Source of the DNA: Steinernema hermaphroditum
Taxonomy: Eukaryota > Nematoda > Chromadorea > Rhabditida > Steinernematidae
NCBI GenBank assembly: GCA_030435675.1
Contig: CM059624.1
Span: 11,122,769-11,186,768, forward strand
Length of the DNA stretch: 64,000 bases
Direction: 5' to 3'
Below are positions 37,570 to 47,942 of the stretch, one piece after another. Both the position numbers and the translations under genes were made by a program. How positions within the stretch are numbered: the first letter of the stretch is position 1; each line of letters starts with the position of its first letter. The notes beneath the pieces were generated by a model, which ran no database searches, was not told the origin of the DNA, and was given only the letters and a program-made list of their open reading frames with translations.

Positions 37570-39049
37570 GCGGTGACACCTTTGAGTCCTGTGACATGTG
37601 GTTGACTGTAACTTCGATAAATTCCGCATTGTAACAGTTGACGTCAGCAGCGATCATTGGAAAACGCAAAGGAAGGTCACGTTGCAGAGAGACTTTTGCG
37701 GCCAATTTGCGGTCGTTTGATTTTTGTACCGAGCAAAAAGGTGTCAGCGCAGGGAGAATGAGTAGCCAGGGCATTACGGTAACTGGAGACCTTGAAAGGC
37801 GCACGGTGGAGGAGATCATGGAACACTAAAGGTGTCATTCCTTCTACTTACTATGGGTGAATGGGGTAACATAGACAATTTTCAGTTCGTTTAAAAAAGT
37901 AGAAGGCATAGGCGAAAATAAAACTTCCACATAGGGATGGTTAGTGGATGATCCGATGTGGGAACGGGTAATTTAGTGAAGAGTATTGGTGCACCGAACA
38001 AGTCTTCAAGTATCTTTTCTTTCTAACAGCTTAATGTCGCAACCTATGCAATTTCGTCTTTAAATATTGGAGTCGAATGTGTCGCAAGGAGAGTCAGAAA
38101 ACGATGAAGTGACCTCTGTGCACGACTTCTTTATAAGACGCTATGAATTATTTATGATGATGCCATCCCAGCTCATACCTGGACAGCATCCCCGGCAGGT
38201 AATCGCTGGACTTCATCAAGCCCTTCGAAGCTTCCAAAAAAACGTTGCAAGATATTGACATTTACTTCTGTTCTCGCTTCACTTTATATTGTGTTTTAAT
38301 AGGACTTCTTACAGGATTGCCTATATTTTCTTAGTGACGCCTTCTCTGACACCTGGTAGGCATATGCTTGTCGACTTTTGGTGATGTACCTCGCGACTGT
38401 CGTCCACGGGTTGGCGGGGACGAGTTGCGATCCAGGTCCATCGGAAAAGAGAGTTCTTTCGGCCCTGATTTTAGAGAAAAACATCATCTTCTTTCGCGAT
38501 AGTACTTAAAAGTACTTAAACAAATGTCCCATATAACATGCCCAATTGACGTTCAGTCATTACACTTCGACTAATTCTCAGCCACGTGAGCGTTGTGATC
38601 GTGCATCGTTCGAAGTAAACACGATCCACAAAGATGCAGAAAGAATGGGAATTTCGGCGACAAGTGGGTGAACGGCCTCGAATGCTCCGCAACTCCGTTC
38701 AAAGACCAAACCTTTACAACGCCGCTCGAAGTGACTCAGTGTGACGCAAAAGCGGAAGCGCTATTTAAGAACGATTCCACAGATGTTACACAAACCTAGA
38801 TTTGCGGTCACATCCGGAACAAAGTGCACAATTTATGTACCCAACAAGGCGAATTGGCTCTTGGCTGGGTATGACATCTGCAGAATATCACATAGCATCG
38901 CTTAATGTGGCTTCAGCTCAGAGCTCTGTTATAGTGCTTCTGAAGATTCCGAAGGGTTGTAAAACTTGTGAACTAGCACACACAAACATTAACTGAATGC
39001 TTTGTAGAATCTCAGATCGAATTTGAGGTATCTGTTTATCAAAGAAATA
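37570..39049. other. Intergenic upstream region before the first skr copy
   Basis: No supported gene. Several short open frames (for example 38067-38258 +) have no recognisable features. Confidence 0.4.
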
Positions 39050-39089
39050 TGTAATTATCGCTTATACTGTGGTCTCAGCAATTCTCCTT

Positions 39090-39626
39090 CTAGCTGTCCC
39101 CTTCGGTGCGCTCTCTTTTCTCGGACGATTCGCCCTCGTCTGCCTTCTGATCGTCGGCGGCGTTCTTGCGCTCGTCCTTCTTGAGAGGGATTTCGAGCCA
39201 CTGGGACATCTCCTCGGCCGTCTTTCCCTCCAGGTTGTTGGCCGTGTACTTCACAAGAGTGTCGATGAGGTCGGGCATCTCGAGGTAGTAGGCGGCGTTG
39301 ATGACGGCAGCCAGCTTCGACCGGGGAAACTGCTTGTCCAGCAGTTCCGTGTCCTCCTTGGAGACGTTCCGGTTGAAGCGATGGATCTGGCGGTCGTCCT
39401 CGGAGCGCGGCTCCTCTTCTTCGTGCATCCTCAGCCATGCGACGATCGTCTCGAGGGCGTCGGCGTTCACCGACGGCATCGGAATCGCCTCCTCGGGCAG
39501 GGCGTCCTCGTCGAAGCCGAGGTCGGCCATCATCGTCTTGAGGAGGTTCGCCTTTTGGAAGTCCTTCTTTTGCACCTCGAACTCCTTTCCGTCGGAAGAG
39601 GCCAGCTTCACCGTTTCGGAGGCCAT
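39090..39626 (-). CDS. skr: SKP1-related protein (skr), copy A
   Basis: An intronless 178-residue gene. The start MASETVKLASSDGKEFEVQK and the BTB/POZ-like SKP1 fold are clear: VNADALETIVAWLRMHEE, LDKQFPRSKLAAVINAAYYLEMPDLIDTLVKYTANNLEGKTAEEM. SKP1 links F-box proteins to CUL1 in SCF ubiquitin ligases. After TAEEMSQWLEIPL the usual F-box-contacting C-terminus of SKP1 (ending WCEEK in canonical proteins) is missing. It is replaced by a highly charged tail (KKDERKNAADDQKADEGESSEKRERTEGDS). It is nearly identical to the copies at 43350 and 45681. The upstream 170 bases and the 3' flank to about 39050 are also shared, so promoter and terminator were copied with it. Confidence 0.93.
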   Translation of the reverse strand: MASETVKLASSDGKEFEVQKKDFQKANLLKTMMADLGFDEDALPEEAIPMPSVNADALETIVAWLRMHEEEEPRSEDDRQIHRFNRNVSKEDTELLDKQFPRSKLAAVINAAYYLEMPDLIDTLVKYTANNLEGKTAEEMSQWLEIPLKKDERKNAADDQKADEGESSEKRERTEGDS

Positions 39627-39732
39627 CGTTGGTTCTGGTGAAAGGCTTTGGTTGTGATTGAAGGTGGACGATCGGGAATATAAATGTGCCTCTTTCGGGC
39701 AATATGCATCGCAAAGGAAAATGTGCGAATGA

Positions 39733-39767
39733 ACAACATTGCGATTCTCGGGGCATCGCAATGTTGT
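39733..39767. promoter_or_regulatory. Perfect 13-bp palindrome upstream of skr copy A
   Basis: ACAACATTGCGAT at 39733-39745 is repeated as its exact complement at 39755-39767, with a 9-base spacer, about 110 bases upstream of the skr start. In the two other skr copies only the distal half-site (43223-43235 and its mirror near 46335) is perfectly kept. Looks like a transcription-factor site; no factor can be named. Confidence 0.45.
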
Positions 39768-39928
39768 ACGATACTGCAGTCTCCTGTACATGCACGATCG
39801 GAGGTTTGGGAGTTCGCTTCCTCTATGGAACCACCTCGGAATACGGTGCTTGAGGCGTCTTTGCTTGAGAGTCTTTTGCTCGAACATCCATTCATGTAAA
39901 CACCAAAATGTAAACCAAAACATGGCGG

Positions 39929-41297
39929 CTAAGAAGTCCAATTATGAGACCTCTGACTATTGCTTGCTGTGGACACATGACTCTGGGACTTGCGGATTGC
40001 TATTCGTTTGCAGTAGCTGTACAGATCCCTCGTCATATCTTTCACAGCTTGACGATATTGCTGGAAGGCGAAGATAATCGAAACAGAGCTGACAAGCAAT
40101 CGAAACTGAAACATTCAGTTGCACTAGTTCAGCTAATCGAATGGACTCACGACGACTGTGTTGTGCGCCATGCACTTGAGGCTGTAAATTACCCCATAAA
40201 CGGAGTTAACTGTTGGAAACCGAATTGGGAATGCGTTCACATAAGCCGAGCTCAGTGAGCCAACTGAGAAATCAAGGTCTATTAGTACATGGATTCTACC
40301 GTACCTATTCCAAAGACGAGAAGAAAGTTTGGTGGCGTACAGTAGATGAGCACGGAGCGCAGTCGTATCCGATTGAATCGCTCTGTTTCAGTGCCCAATT
40401 CATTTAATCTCGTGGGCAAGATTTCCTTTAAGGTCTGAAAGTAAGTCATCTGAGAACAGCACTATAGTATTTACTACAGTCTAAGGGGAGACAATGACGG
40501 TATTTTCACCAAATGTCCTTTCCAGAACTTGGCGATGGATAAATTCGTCTAACATGCTGGGACTAGCAACACAGAAGCATGCTACGGTCACCAAATACAA
40601 AACCAAGATCTCGCTCCCGATTGGACGACAGTGCGTACCTTGAAATAGAAGACCAGCATCACGCTGAAGAGTGTCATTTCTATCAAAAGTCGAACGGCGA
40701 CGTGAGCCCGCAAAATGTGGACGTTGTACAGATAGTAGTGGTATGTTGACTCAAAGAACTTCCCGATAGCTAACGCGAGAACTATCAAATTTCCACTCAA
40801 AAAGCCGACGAAAACATTCCTAGAGGGTGCATGAGAAGATTGTGCATGATGCACATTGCCTACCGTTGGCGAAAATACTGTTTGTATTTGATGGGCTGAG
40901 TACAACTGTAGAAGGCCAGCACAACTATCAATGTTCCCTGAATTTCATAGAGGGCGAGAGGCGGAAAGGACATTAAGGCGTCCACCAGGTAATCGACAAT
41001 AATGACTCTAAAGTGCTTTGTGGGAGAAAAATGTTAGTGCTCTCACATGTCGGCGCTGTTGTCCTCGTAGCGGAGAATTCTATCCTCAAAGGTTGTCCTT
41101 GCGATGCCGTAGAGAGCGCAGACGAGTGCGACAATGGAGATGTTGAGAGTGTATGTCCTGACCAATGAGGGAGAAACGTATCTGGCAGAGAGCCAGATGA
41201 GGAGGGCATCGATGAATACAGCAGGGAAGTGAAGGTGGTAGTCGATGTTTTGGAGACTATAGAGCAGCGTCGTGGTGAGTGACAGGCTGTCATCCAT
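39929..41297 (-). CDS. Seven-transmembrane chemoreceptor, cluster type (B)
   Basis: ATG at 41297. Exon 1 holds TM1-2 (FPAVFIDALLIWLSARYVSPSLVRTYTLNISIVALVCALYGI). It joins in phase to YLVDALMSFPPLALYEIQGTLIVVLAFYSC...YKQYFRQR, then VFVGFLSGNLIVLALAIGKFFESTYHYYLYN and LLIEMTLFSVMLVFYFKV. The next exon carries SVLIYCTPPNFLLVFGIG, the shared TM6 motif of this cluster. The last exons give YVNAFPIRFPTVNSVYG and FRLLVSSVSIIFAFQQYRQAVKDM, ending TAG 39929-39931. Same gene plan as the receptors at 47943, 50506, 53560, 59960 and 62618. Nematode SR superfamily, subfamily not assigned. Confidence 0.8.
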
Positions 41298-41919
41298 CAC
41301 CAACGCACAGTGTAGAATTACCTCGCTTAGAGGATAACAAGTCGGCTCATTGAATAAAACGACTAGTGCTAATGAAGAAATTTGGAAAATAGTGCCAAAG
41401 GTGCAAACAACAGAGAGTAGAGCTTTTTACAGAACACACTTTATACGCCCATTACCCTGAATGTATCGAAATAACCACAAAATTTAAGTGTTTATAGGAT
41501 TGTTGCGTTGAAGCGGAAAAGTACATAAAGGGTCGTATGTGAAGTCAGCAGCAATGTCGATGAGGTTATCGCGCCAGAAAACAAGATTCGTTATGCTGCT
41601 CAATAACATTCGCCATCCAAGATACAAGATATCTTATGATACACAACGAAGAAATGTAAATTACCGAAAGCATTCCGAAATAGTAACCGATAACCGATCC
41701 TAGGGCGTCTGGAATGTGCCTATATGAGTCTGTAGTTTTGGACTTTACCGTGTTTTAACTCTGTCTCACTGTTTCTGAGGTTCGCATGAGCTTAGTAAAC
41801 GGTCGTTGATGTCATCGTTGTTGGAACAATGATCGCTCCGTCTCCCAGAAGGCCTGGAACACCGGGGAGTTATACTGATTGATTCCCCCGAACTCTATCG
41901 AGGTGTTTCATGCTTTCGT

Positions 41920-42000
41920 ATGTCGCCGACGTATAAGTTCTCAAGGAGGGTACGACCGATGCGCAGGGCGATGTTGATTACGGCGACCTGTCGAATAACT
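41920..42000 (-). pseudogene. Possible chemoreceptor exon relic
   Basis: A minus-strand stretch reads VAVINIALRIGRTLLENLYVG, resembling the second transmembrane segment of the receptor at 33473 (MLNIALPTMITAVVRI). No other exons could be joined, and the surrounding 41.3-42.0 kb has no intact frame. Confidence 0.3.
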
Positions 42001-42079
42001 GAGCCTCACGTAAGAAGATGCGAGGATCAAAATGACATGAAGAATTCGTGCTCCCTTAAGTCCTTTAGAGTGGGTAGGC

Positions 42080-42400
42080 AGAAACGGAAAAGGATAATAA
42101 ATGTGTTCACAACAAATTTAAAATTCGAAGAACCAGTTCATCGTTCTTTTGATGCAGCTGGAACCACATTTACCGCATATGTCTTCTATGCACTTGACTA
42201 AATTCCGAAAATGTTAGAGTGGCAGAAGCGGGCAAGGATAGGAAATATGTTTACAAGAAACCAATAATTTGAGGACCGTTGAAGAGACTGTTTATCGTCG
42301 TTTTGATGGTTCTGCTCTTGATTGGAGGGTCGCATGTTCAGTTATGGAATCAGGGTATACATATTCGTGGCACTTGACAAAATGCCGAAAGTGCCACGTT
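42080..42400. repeat. Diverged tandem direct repeat, two ~150-bp units
   Basis: Two copies share GGCAGAAxCGGxxAAGGATA, the GTTTACAA-like A-rich stretch, CGTTxTTTTGATG and GCACTTGACxAAATxCCGAAA in the same order, roughly 150 bases apart. Both are non-coding. Confidence 0.5.
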
Positions 42401-42592
42401 GTGATAATCACAAGAATCATTGTGCATTTTTCTTTTCCGAGAGACATCTTCGAAAAGTCCACTTTTCAAAGAGTGGATGTGACGGATAAAACCGTGACGG
42501 TCGTAGAGTTGGTGCCGATCCCCACTTTTTGAAAGCATTTCGAACGAATGGTCCTAAAATGGCACCATCAGCAAGACCACTAACGATCCTCT

Positions 42593-45500
42593 TTACCGAT
42601 TGAAAAGAAGATTCAGCATGGAGTTGAACCCACAGTAGAAGATCCACGCGAGATTGATGGCCACTCCAGTCCACACACTATTTGGCAAATAGGAGTCGCC
42701 GTAGTGCCACGCCGTAATCATCGTTGAGACATAGACGAAGACAATGAAGGCTCTGATCACAATGCCCACCTCCTCGGAGGAGATCATCAACTTGTGTTTA
42801 GTGGAAAATCGAAATTTCTGCAAAGAAGTCGTCAACTTCAACCAAGACAAGAGAATCACCTGGAGGGTGATGAAAATAAAGATGATCAAGTACATGATGA
42901 AAGTGAAGGCCAACGCTGGAAACGTAGTGTACACCTCGGCCTTGTCGATGAACAACGTCAGAGTGCCATTCTCAACAAGGAGCCAGCAGAACTGATCTAG
43001 ATTGAAATAGAGTCCTGTGTATGAGGTCATGTAGACGACAAAAAATGCCAATCCAATCAGCCAGCAGAGACCGGCAAGTATCTAAAGTGAATGAGGTCAG
43101 CTGTGTAGTTATTGCGATTCGATCCATATAGGTGTAAACGACTGTTTTTAGGTAACGCTTTACTCGTTTTTGTTGTTGTTTTTTCACGGGTTTGTGAAGG
43201 AGGCTGCAGACTACAGTATCATACAACATTGCGATGCCACGAGAAGCTCGCACATTTTCCTTGGCGATGCATGTTGTCCGATATAGGCACATTTATATTC
43301 CCGATCGTCCGCCTTCAATCAGAACCAAAGCCTTTCACCAGAACCAACGATGGCCTCCGAAACGGTGAAGCTGGCCTCTTCCGACGGAAAGGAGTTCGAG
43401 GTGCAGAAGAAGGACTTCCAGAAGGCGAACCTCCTCAAGACGATGATGGCCGACCTCGGCTTCGACGAGGACGCCCTGCCCGAGGAGGCGATTCCGATGC
43501 CGTCGGTGAACGCCGACGCCCTCGAGACGATCGTCGACTGGCTCAGGATGCACGAGGAAGAGGAGCCGCGCTCCGAGGAAGACCGCCAGACCCATCGCTT
43601 CAACCGCAACGTCTCCAAGGAGGACACGGAACTGCTGGACAAGCAGTTTCCCCGGTCGAAGCTGGCCGCCGTCATCAACGCCGCCTACTACCTCGAGATG
43701 CCCGACCTCATCGACACTCTTGTGAAGTACACGGCCAACAACCTGGAGGGAAAGACGGCCGAGGAGATGTCCCAGTGGCTCGAGATCCCTCTCAAGAAGG
43801 ACGAGCGCAAGAGCGCCGCTGACGATCAAGGGGCAGACGAGGGCGAATCGTCCGAGAAAAGAGAGCGCACCGAAGGGGACAACTAGAAGGAGAATTGCTG
43901 AGACCACAGTATAAGCGATAATGATATGTTTCTTTGATAAAATAATTGAGAGTTTATCTGGTTACTATGTAAGTTACTTCCTTCAATGTGAGAGGAAAAG
44001 CGGCAGAGAGTAGACTACTTGCATCTCCTTTTAAATGATCCATCAGGGGGCAGACGTCTTTCATTTGTGCCCCCAGCGATCGGTCGGGTCGTCCACTCGC
44101 TCTCTCTCTGAGGCTGTCTGAGCCGAATGAGTTGAGTGAGCGGTCGTTCTCGGCCGTCGTTGTTGGCGCAATGATCGCCCCGTCTCCCAGAAGGCCTGGA
44201 ACACCAGGGAGCCGTAGTTCCACCGTCTTGCCAAGAAGCCCGTCACTGCCGCCCGACTCCACTCGCGCCGCCAGAGAAGCCGAAGAACAGCCACAATTCC
44301 GAAGTCCGCGTCGCCAGCTGCCCTGATGGTTCCCGGTTCGCCTGTTGTGCTCCGACAACGCGTTTCGCCTGCATGCCTGTTCTTCACTCGTGCCGCCCGC
44401 GGAAGCTGCCGTAGAAGCTCCTCAACTCCGACGTCCGCGCCGCCACCTGAGCTGAAGATGGGTTTGCTGTGCTCCACCGTCTCCGGAATCAGCTCTTCGC
44501 CTCTCTGATGCCCGCGCACACTAATGGGATCGCCGTGCTCTACTCTGATGTGCCGAAGTCAGAAGAAGACCGGCGACTACGGAGTGATAATGTGTTTCTT
44601 GTGCATATATATGACGTCTCGCAAGGCGTAAGCCTTTGATACGAGAAATAAACTCGAAACTCGAACTCAGGGGACAGACGAGGGCGAATCTTCTGAGAAA
44701 AGAGAATTGCTAGAAGGAGAATTACTGAGACCACAGTATAAGCGATAATTACATATTTCTACAATAAATAAATATTGATCCAGATTCAGTGATATCATGA
44801 ATTTGCTCATGCCTGACAATCTGATCAATGGTCAACTCAATGGATTCTCATAAAATTCAGGTCTTTAAAAACATATTTTTTTCACTGAGAGTGGGGAAAC
44901 AACGGATATCGGTCACTATGAAGATGGACTTTTGTGCACCTTCTATAGTCTGCTATCATAATGACTGTGATAAGAAGTTGTGTGGCGAGATGGCCGAGCG
45001 GTCTAAGGCGCTGGTTTAAGGCACCAGTCTCTTCGGAGGCGTGGGTTCGAATCCCTCTCTCGTCAGAATATTTTCTTTTTTCTATTAAGCTTGGCGCTTT
45101 TCAACTTTGGGAACTTTATTTCGTGAAGGAAACTTTGCATTACACAGAAAATAGCAATTAAAAAATTCTTCGACATAGCGATAGCGAAGAAAAAGATGGC
45201 GAACGGCATAACTTGGGCGACTTGAAGTTCGACTCCATGGGAACCTCGTATGTGAAGAAGACCACAATGTCACTATTTTGGTTACAGTTCTCCATGGTCC
45301 CGAGCTGTTTGCCCGAAAGATATTATCCACACAGTCTAAAGACTACTTGGATAGGGCACATGTGATTGCATTATGTGGCTAAGCTACAAGAGTAGAACTT
45401 CAACTCGCCCATAGTTATGCCGTTCGCTATCTCATCGCATATGACATCCTGGAATCTACGGCCGAGAACAGCCGCTCGCTTCATTTATGAGAGAGCCAAC

Positions 45501-47091
45501 TACGACCCGACTAACTGCCACCAATGCCACATCTTCTTCAGTTTCACTGATATGGCGATCCATCCGCTTTTCCTCTCATATTAAAGGAACTAACTTACAT
45601 AGTAACCAGATAAACTCTCAATTATTTTACCAAAGAAACATATCATTATCGCTTATACTGTGGTCTCAGCAATTCTCTTTCTAGTTGTCCCCTTCGGTGC
45701 GCTCTCTTTTCTCAGACGATTCGCCCTCGTCTGCCCCTTGATCGTCGGCGGCGTTCTTGCGCTCGTCCTTCTTGAGAGGGATCTCGAGCCACTTGGACAT
45801 CTCCTCGGCCGTCTTTCCCTCCAGGTTGTTGGCCGTGTACTTCACAAGAGTGTCGATGAGGTCGGGCATCTCGAGGTAGTAGGCGGCGTTGATGACGGCG
45901 GCCAGCTTCGACCGGGGAAACTGCTTGTCCAGCAGTTCCGTGTCCTCCTTGGAGACGTTGCGGTTGAAGCGATGGGTCTGGCGGTCTTCCTCGGAGCGCG
46001 GCTCCTCTTCCTCGTGCATCCTGAGCCAGTCGACGATTGTCTCAAGGGCGTCGGCGTTCACCGACGGCATCGGAATCGCCTCCTCGGGCAGGGCGTCCTC
46101 GTCGAAGCCGAGGTCGGCCATCATCGTCTTGAGGAGGTTCGCCTTCTGGAAGTCGTTCTTCTGCACCTCGAACTCCTTTCCGTCGGAAGAGGCCAGCTTC
46201 ACCGTTTCGGAGGCCATCGTTGGTTTTGGTGAAAGGCTTTGGTTGTGATTGAAGGTGGACGATCGGGAATATAAATGTGCCTATATCGGACAACATGCAT
46301 CGCCAAGGAAAATGTGCGAGCTTCTCGTGGCATCGCAATGTTGTATGATACTGTAGTCTGCAGCCTCCTTCACAAACCCGATGTTGCGGGTTACTGCCAA
46401 ACGTATTTTCCAGTCGAAAAGTTTCTGTGTGCATAATTTTCTTATTCAAAGTTCTGTCATTCATATTCATTCAAAATAAGCGTGTAATTCGTGTTTACCG
46501 TACGACACGGCTTTCGTCGTTGACATTCCGTAACATATTTTGCCAAACGTAATGCATGAGCTGCGATTGCAACTCATATGAAAAACTTGTCCTTTTCTGG
46601 GAACCCCAATGTTTTGAAACTTCCGCTTCGTATAATGCATGACTTACACTATATTTCCTTCGGAGAATGTCGAATCTACCCACAACATCCAATCTGTTCA
46701 GAGCCAGAAGAAGGCACATGAGAACATGGGCAATCCACACAGCGTTCAGAGTGCCTCCGGAAACCTAGAAAGCATGAAATTAATTTCAAACGAGGATTCT
46801 GTGCATCACCTTCTCAAGCACGGCATCAATGTTGTTGAGAGAGATGGTGACGAAGGCCGTGTAAACGTGAAAGAGAAGCTGTATGAAGTCAGCGACTCCG
46901 ATGTGGATCATTAGCTTGTAGGCGTCGCGTTGTCGGAAGGTCTTGTCCGATATGAAGACCTGTGTCACTGATCGGTCTTGCAGGTTATAATGGAAACTAA
47001 CCATTAGAACTATTAGATGGATCGGCAGTGTGATGATGACGATTAGCAGATAAAGCAGACCAACAAGAAGGTGATTGTCGTCCTGATCCAT
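42593..47091 (-). CDS. SRT-like chemoreceptor with a 3.6-kb intron holding nested genes
   Basis: Three exons, all phase 0, give 301 residues. Exon 1, 47091-46792 (100 codons): MDQDDNHLLV, TM1 (LLYLLIVIITLPIHLIVLMVSF), then RDAYKLMIHIGVADFIQLLFHVYTAF. Exon 2, 46764-46648 (39 codons): VWIAHVLMCLLLALNRLDVV, the TM3 region with the SRT-like LLALNR motif. Exon 3, 43081-42593: ILAGLCWLIGLAFFVVYM, LFIDKAEVYTTFPALAFTFIMYLIIFIFI and AIVIRAFIVFVYV-type helices to LLFNR and TAA. Exon 2 ends in a GTAAGT donor and exon 3 follows CACTTTAG, so the 3566-bp interval can be a true intron. It contains two skr genes, a tRNA and repeats. The alternative is that the insertion broke the gene; intact phase and stops-free exons argue against that. 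The family name rests on motif recall. Confidence 0.7.
43187..43976 (+). repeat. 790-bp skr cassette, inverted partner 1
   Basis: This block and 45591-46380 (opposite orientation) match over exactly the same length, from CGGGTTTGTGAAGG through the whole skr gene to ATGTAAGTTA. They differ by few substitutions and no net indel. The pair forms an inverted repeat with a 1614-bp spacer. Confidence 0.9.
43350..43886 (+). CDS. skr: SKP1-related protein (skr), copy B
   Basis: Intronless, 178 residues, with the same BTB/POZ-like SKP1 fold as copy A. Differences seen: VDWLRMHEEEEPRSEEDRQTH in place of VAWLRMHEEEEPRSEDDRQIH, DERKSAADDQGAD, and a final Asn instead of Ser. It also lacks the canonical C-terminal F-box-contact segment. 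It lies on the strand opposite to its SRT-like host gene, inside the host's large intron. Its own promoter came along: the block upstream (CACATTTATATTCCC) is shared with the other copies, as is the 3' flank CTGAGACCACAGTATAAGCG. Confidence 0.93.
   Translation: MASETVKLASSDGKEFEVQKKDFQKANLLKTMMADLGFDEDALPEEAIPMPSVNADALETIVDWLRMHEEEEPRSEEDRQTHRFNRNVSKEDTELLDKQFPRSKLAAVINAAYYLEMPDLIDTLVKYTANNLEGKTAEEMSQWLEIPLKKDERKSAADDQGADEGESSEKRERTEGDN
44095..44665. repeat. Dispersed repeat, possible retroelement fragment
   Basis: The stretch CAATGATCGCCCCGTCTCCC followed by AGAAGGCCTGGAACACC recurs, diverged, at 41820-41865; a weaker relative lies at 55540-55650. It is GC-richer than its surroundings. It ends with a TATA-like CATATATATGACG and an AATAAA at about 44646, LTR-like features. 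It abuts the broken skr fragment at 44668, so it probably inserted into a former skr copy. Its open frames show no domain. Confidence 0.45.
44668..44760 (+). pseudogene. skr 3'-end remnant (fourth copy)
   Basis: From GGGGACAGACGAGGGCGAAT to ACAGTATAAGCGATAATTAC this matches the last ~50 coding bases and the 3' flank of the intact skr genes, with a deletion of the GCGCACCGAAGGGG stretch. The rest of the gene is absent. Confidence 0.75.
44984..45065 (+). tRNA. tRNA-Leu (anticodon AAG)
   Basis: A class II tRNA of 82 nt. Acceptor GGCGAGA pairs with TCTCGTC (one G-U), discriminator A at 45065. D-arm is TGGCCGAGCGG; anticodon stem CTGGT/ACCAG encloses loop TTAAGGC with anticodon AAG at 45018-45020. 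The long variable arm is TCTCTTCGGAGGC, and the T-arm has GGTTCGAATCC with the internal B box. No intron. A T-rich stretch (TTTTCTTTTTTC) after 45068 can serve as pol III terminator. Confidence 0.96.
45591..46380 (-). repeat. 790-bp skr cassette, inverted partner 2
   Basis: Minus-strand partner of 43187-43976; same ends and same length. It includes the skr gene, about 160 bp upstream and about 90 bp downstream. Confidence 0.9.
45681..46217 (-). CDS. skr: SKP1-related protein (skr), copy C
   Basis: Intronless, 178 residues, nearly identical to copy B. Visible differences are EVQKNDFQK for EVQKKDFQK, MSKWLE for MSQWLE and ERKNAADD for ERKSAADD. SKP1-type adaptor fold intact, canonical F-box-binding C-terminus replaced by a charged tail as in the other copies. 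It is on the same strand as the SRT-like host gene, so it would be transcribed in sense within that intron. Confidence 0.93.
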   Translation of the reverse strand: MASETVKLASSDGKEFEVQKNDFQKANLLKTMMADLGFDEDALPEEAIPMPSVNADALETIVDWLRMHEEEEPRSEEDRQTHRFNRNVSKEDTELLDKQFPRSKLAAVINAAYYLEMPDLIDTLVKYTANNLEGKTAEEMSKWLEIPLKKDERKNAADDQGADEGESSEKRERTEGDN

Positions 47092-47942
47092 TGTTGGATC
47101 AAGGGGGGTACGAGTTGTGTTGCAGGACAGAAATGAAATAACCTTATGAGCTACTGTTGCTAATGAGCGGAGACGAAAACTAATTGTTCACCGGAAAACA
47201 TGTTTTCCAATTAGTCAAAAACCATAATATGCTTATGGTTCGTTCGTGTGATGTAAGCAAGACATCTTTGTTAGTTGCACTAGTTACAAAATTTGCGTTT
47301 GCTGGCCATGATCTGCCTTGCTGGCAATATCTTGCTCTAGATTGGAAAAATTAGAAATTAGAATGATTCTGATTAAAAGACGATTAGAGATCTCTTCCAT
47401 CTTTTTCCTGTTTTCCAGTGATGTTGTGAATAGTAGATAACAAGCAAGGGACGTCAAGTACACTTTTGTTTGTGGCATTAGTGTATAAGTACATACGGAA
47501 GTTGAGTCACTTGTTGAATCACTTTTTTGATTATCCTATGAACGTTGCCCGCGCGAGGGTTGCATTCTTTGAACGTTGCATCTTTATGCTCCCAAAAATG
47601 AAACTCCAAAGTGAACTCCAGGAGAGGTGACCGTATCTAGGGTGATGAATGGGATTGAAATAGAGTAAATAAAGATTGGAGCGATTAAAAGACGCAGTGC
47701 AAGTGCAGACGCAAGTGCAAAAAGAACTGACTCAGTGTATTAAAAGAACAGAGTTCATTCTTTCTTTTAAGCGCACATGCTAAATAGTTGAAGTTCTTTT
47801 GGACTTCTGGACACAATACTAGAAACAAAGGTCCTCCACTCGAAGTGTGCGAAGTGTGAGCAACTCAATGAGTACTTTTCATTCAATTTTTATTCATTCC
47901 GAAAACAAGGCGCACAATCACTTTTATAAGTCAATATCGCTA
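47092..47942. other. Intergenic between chemoreceptors
   Basis: No supported gene. It must contain the promoter of the SRT-like gene and the 3' flank of the next receptor. Confidence 0.4.

Noticed and set aside
43112..43822. 236-codon plus-strand frame overlapping skr copy B
   Set aside because: Arg/Gly/Pro-rich frame-shifted shadow of the GC-rich skr gene; the real SKP1-like frame starts at 43350. The antisense 190-codon frame is likewise a shadow.
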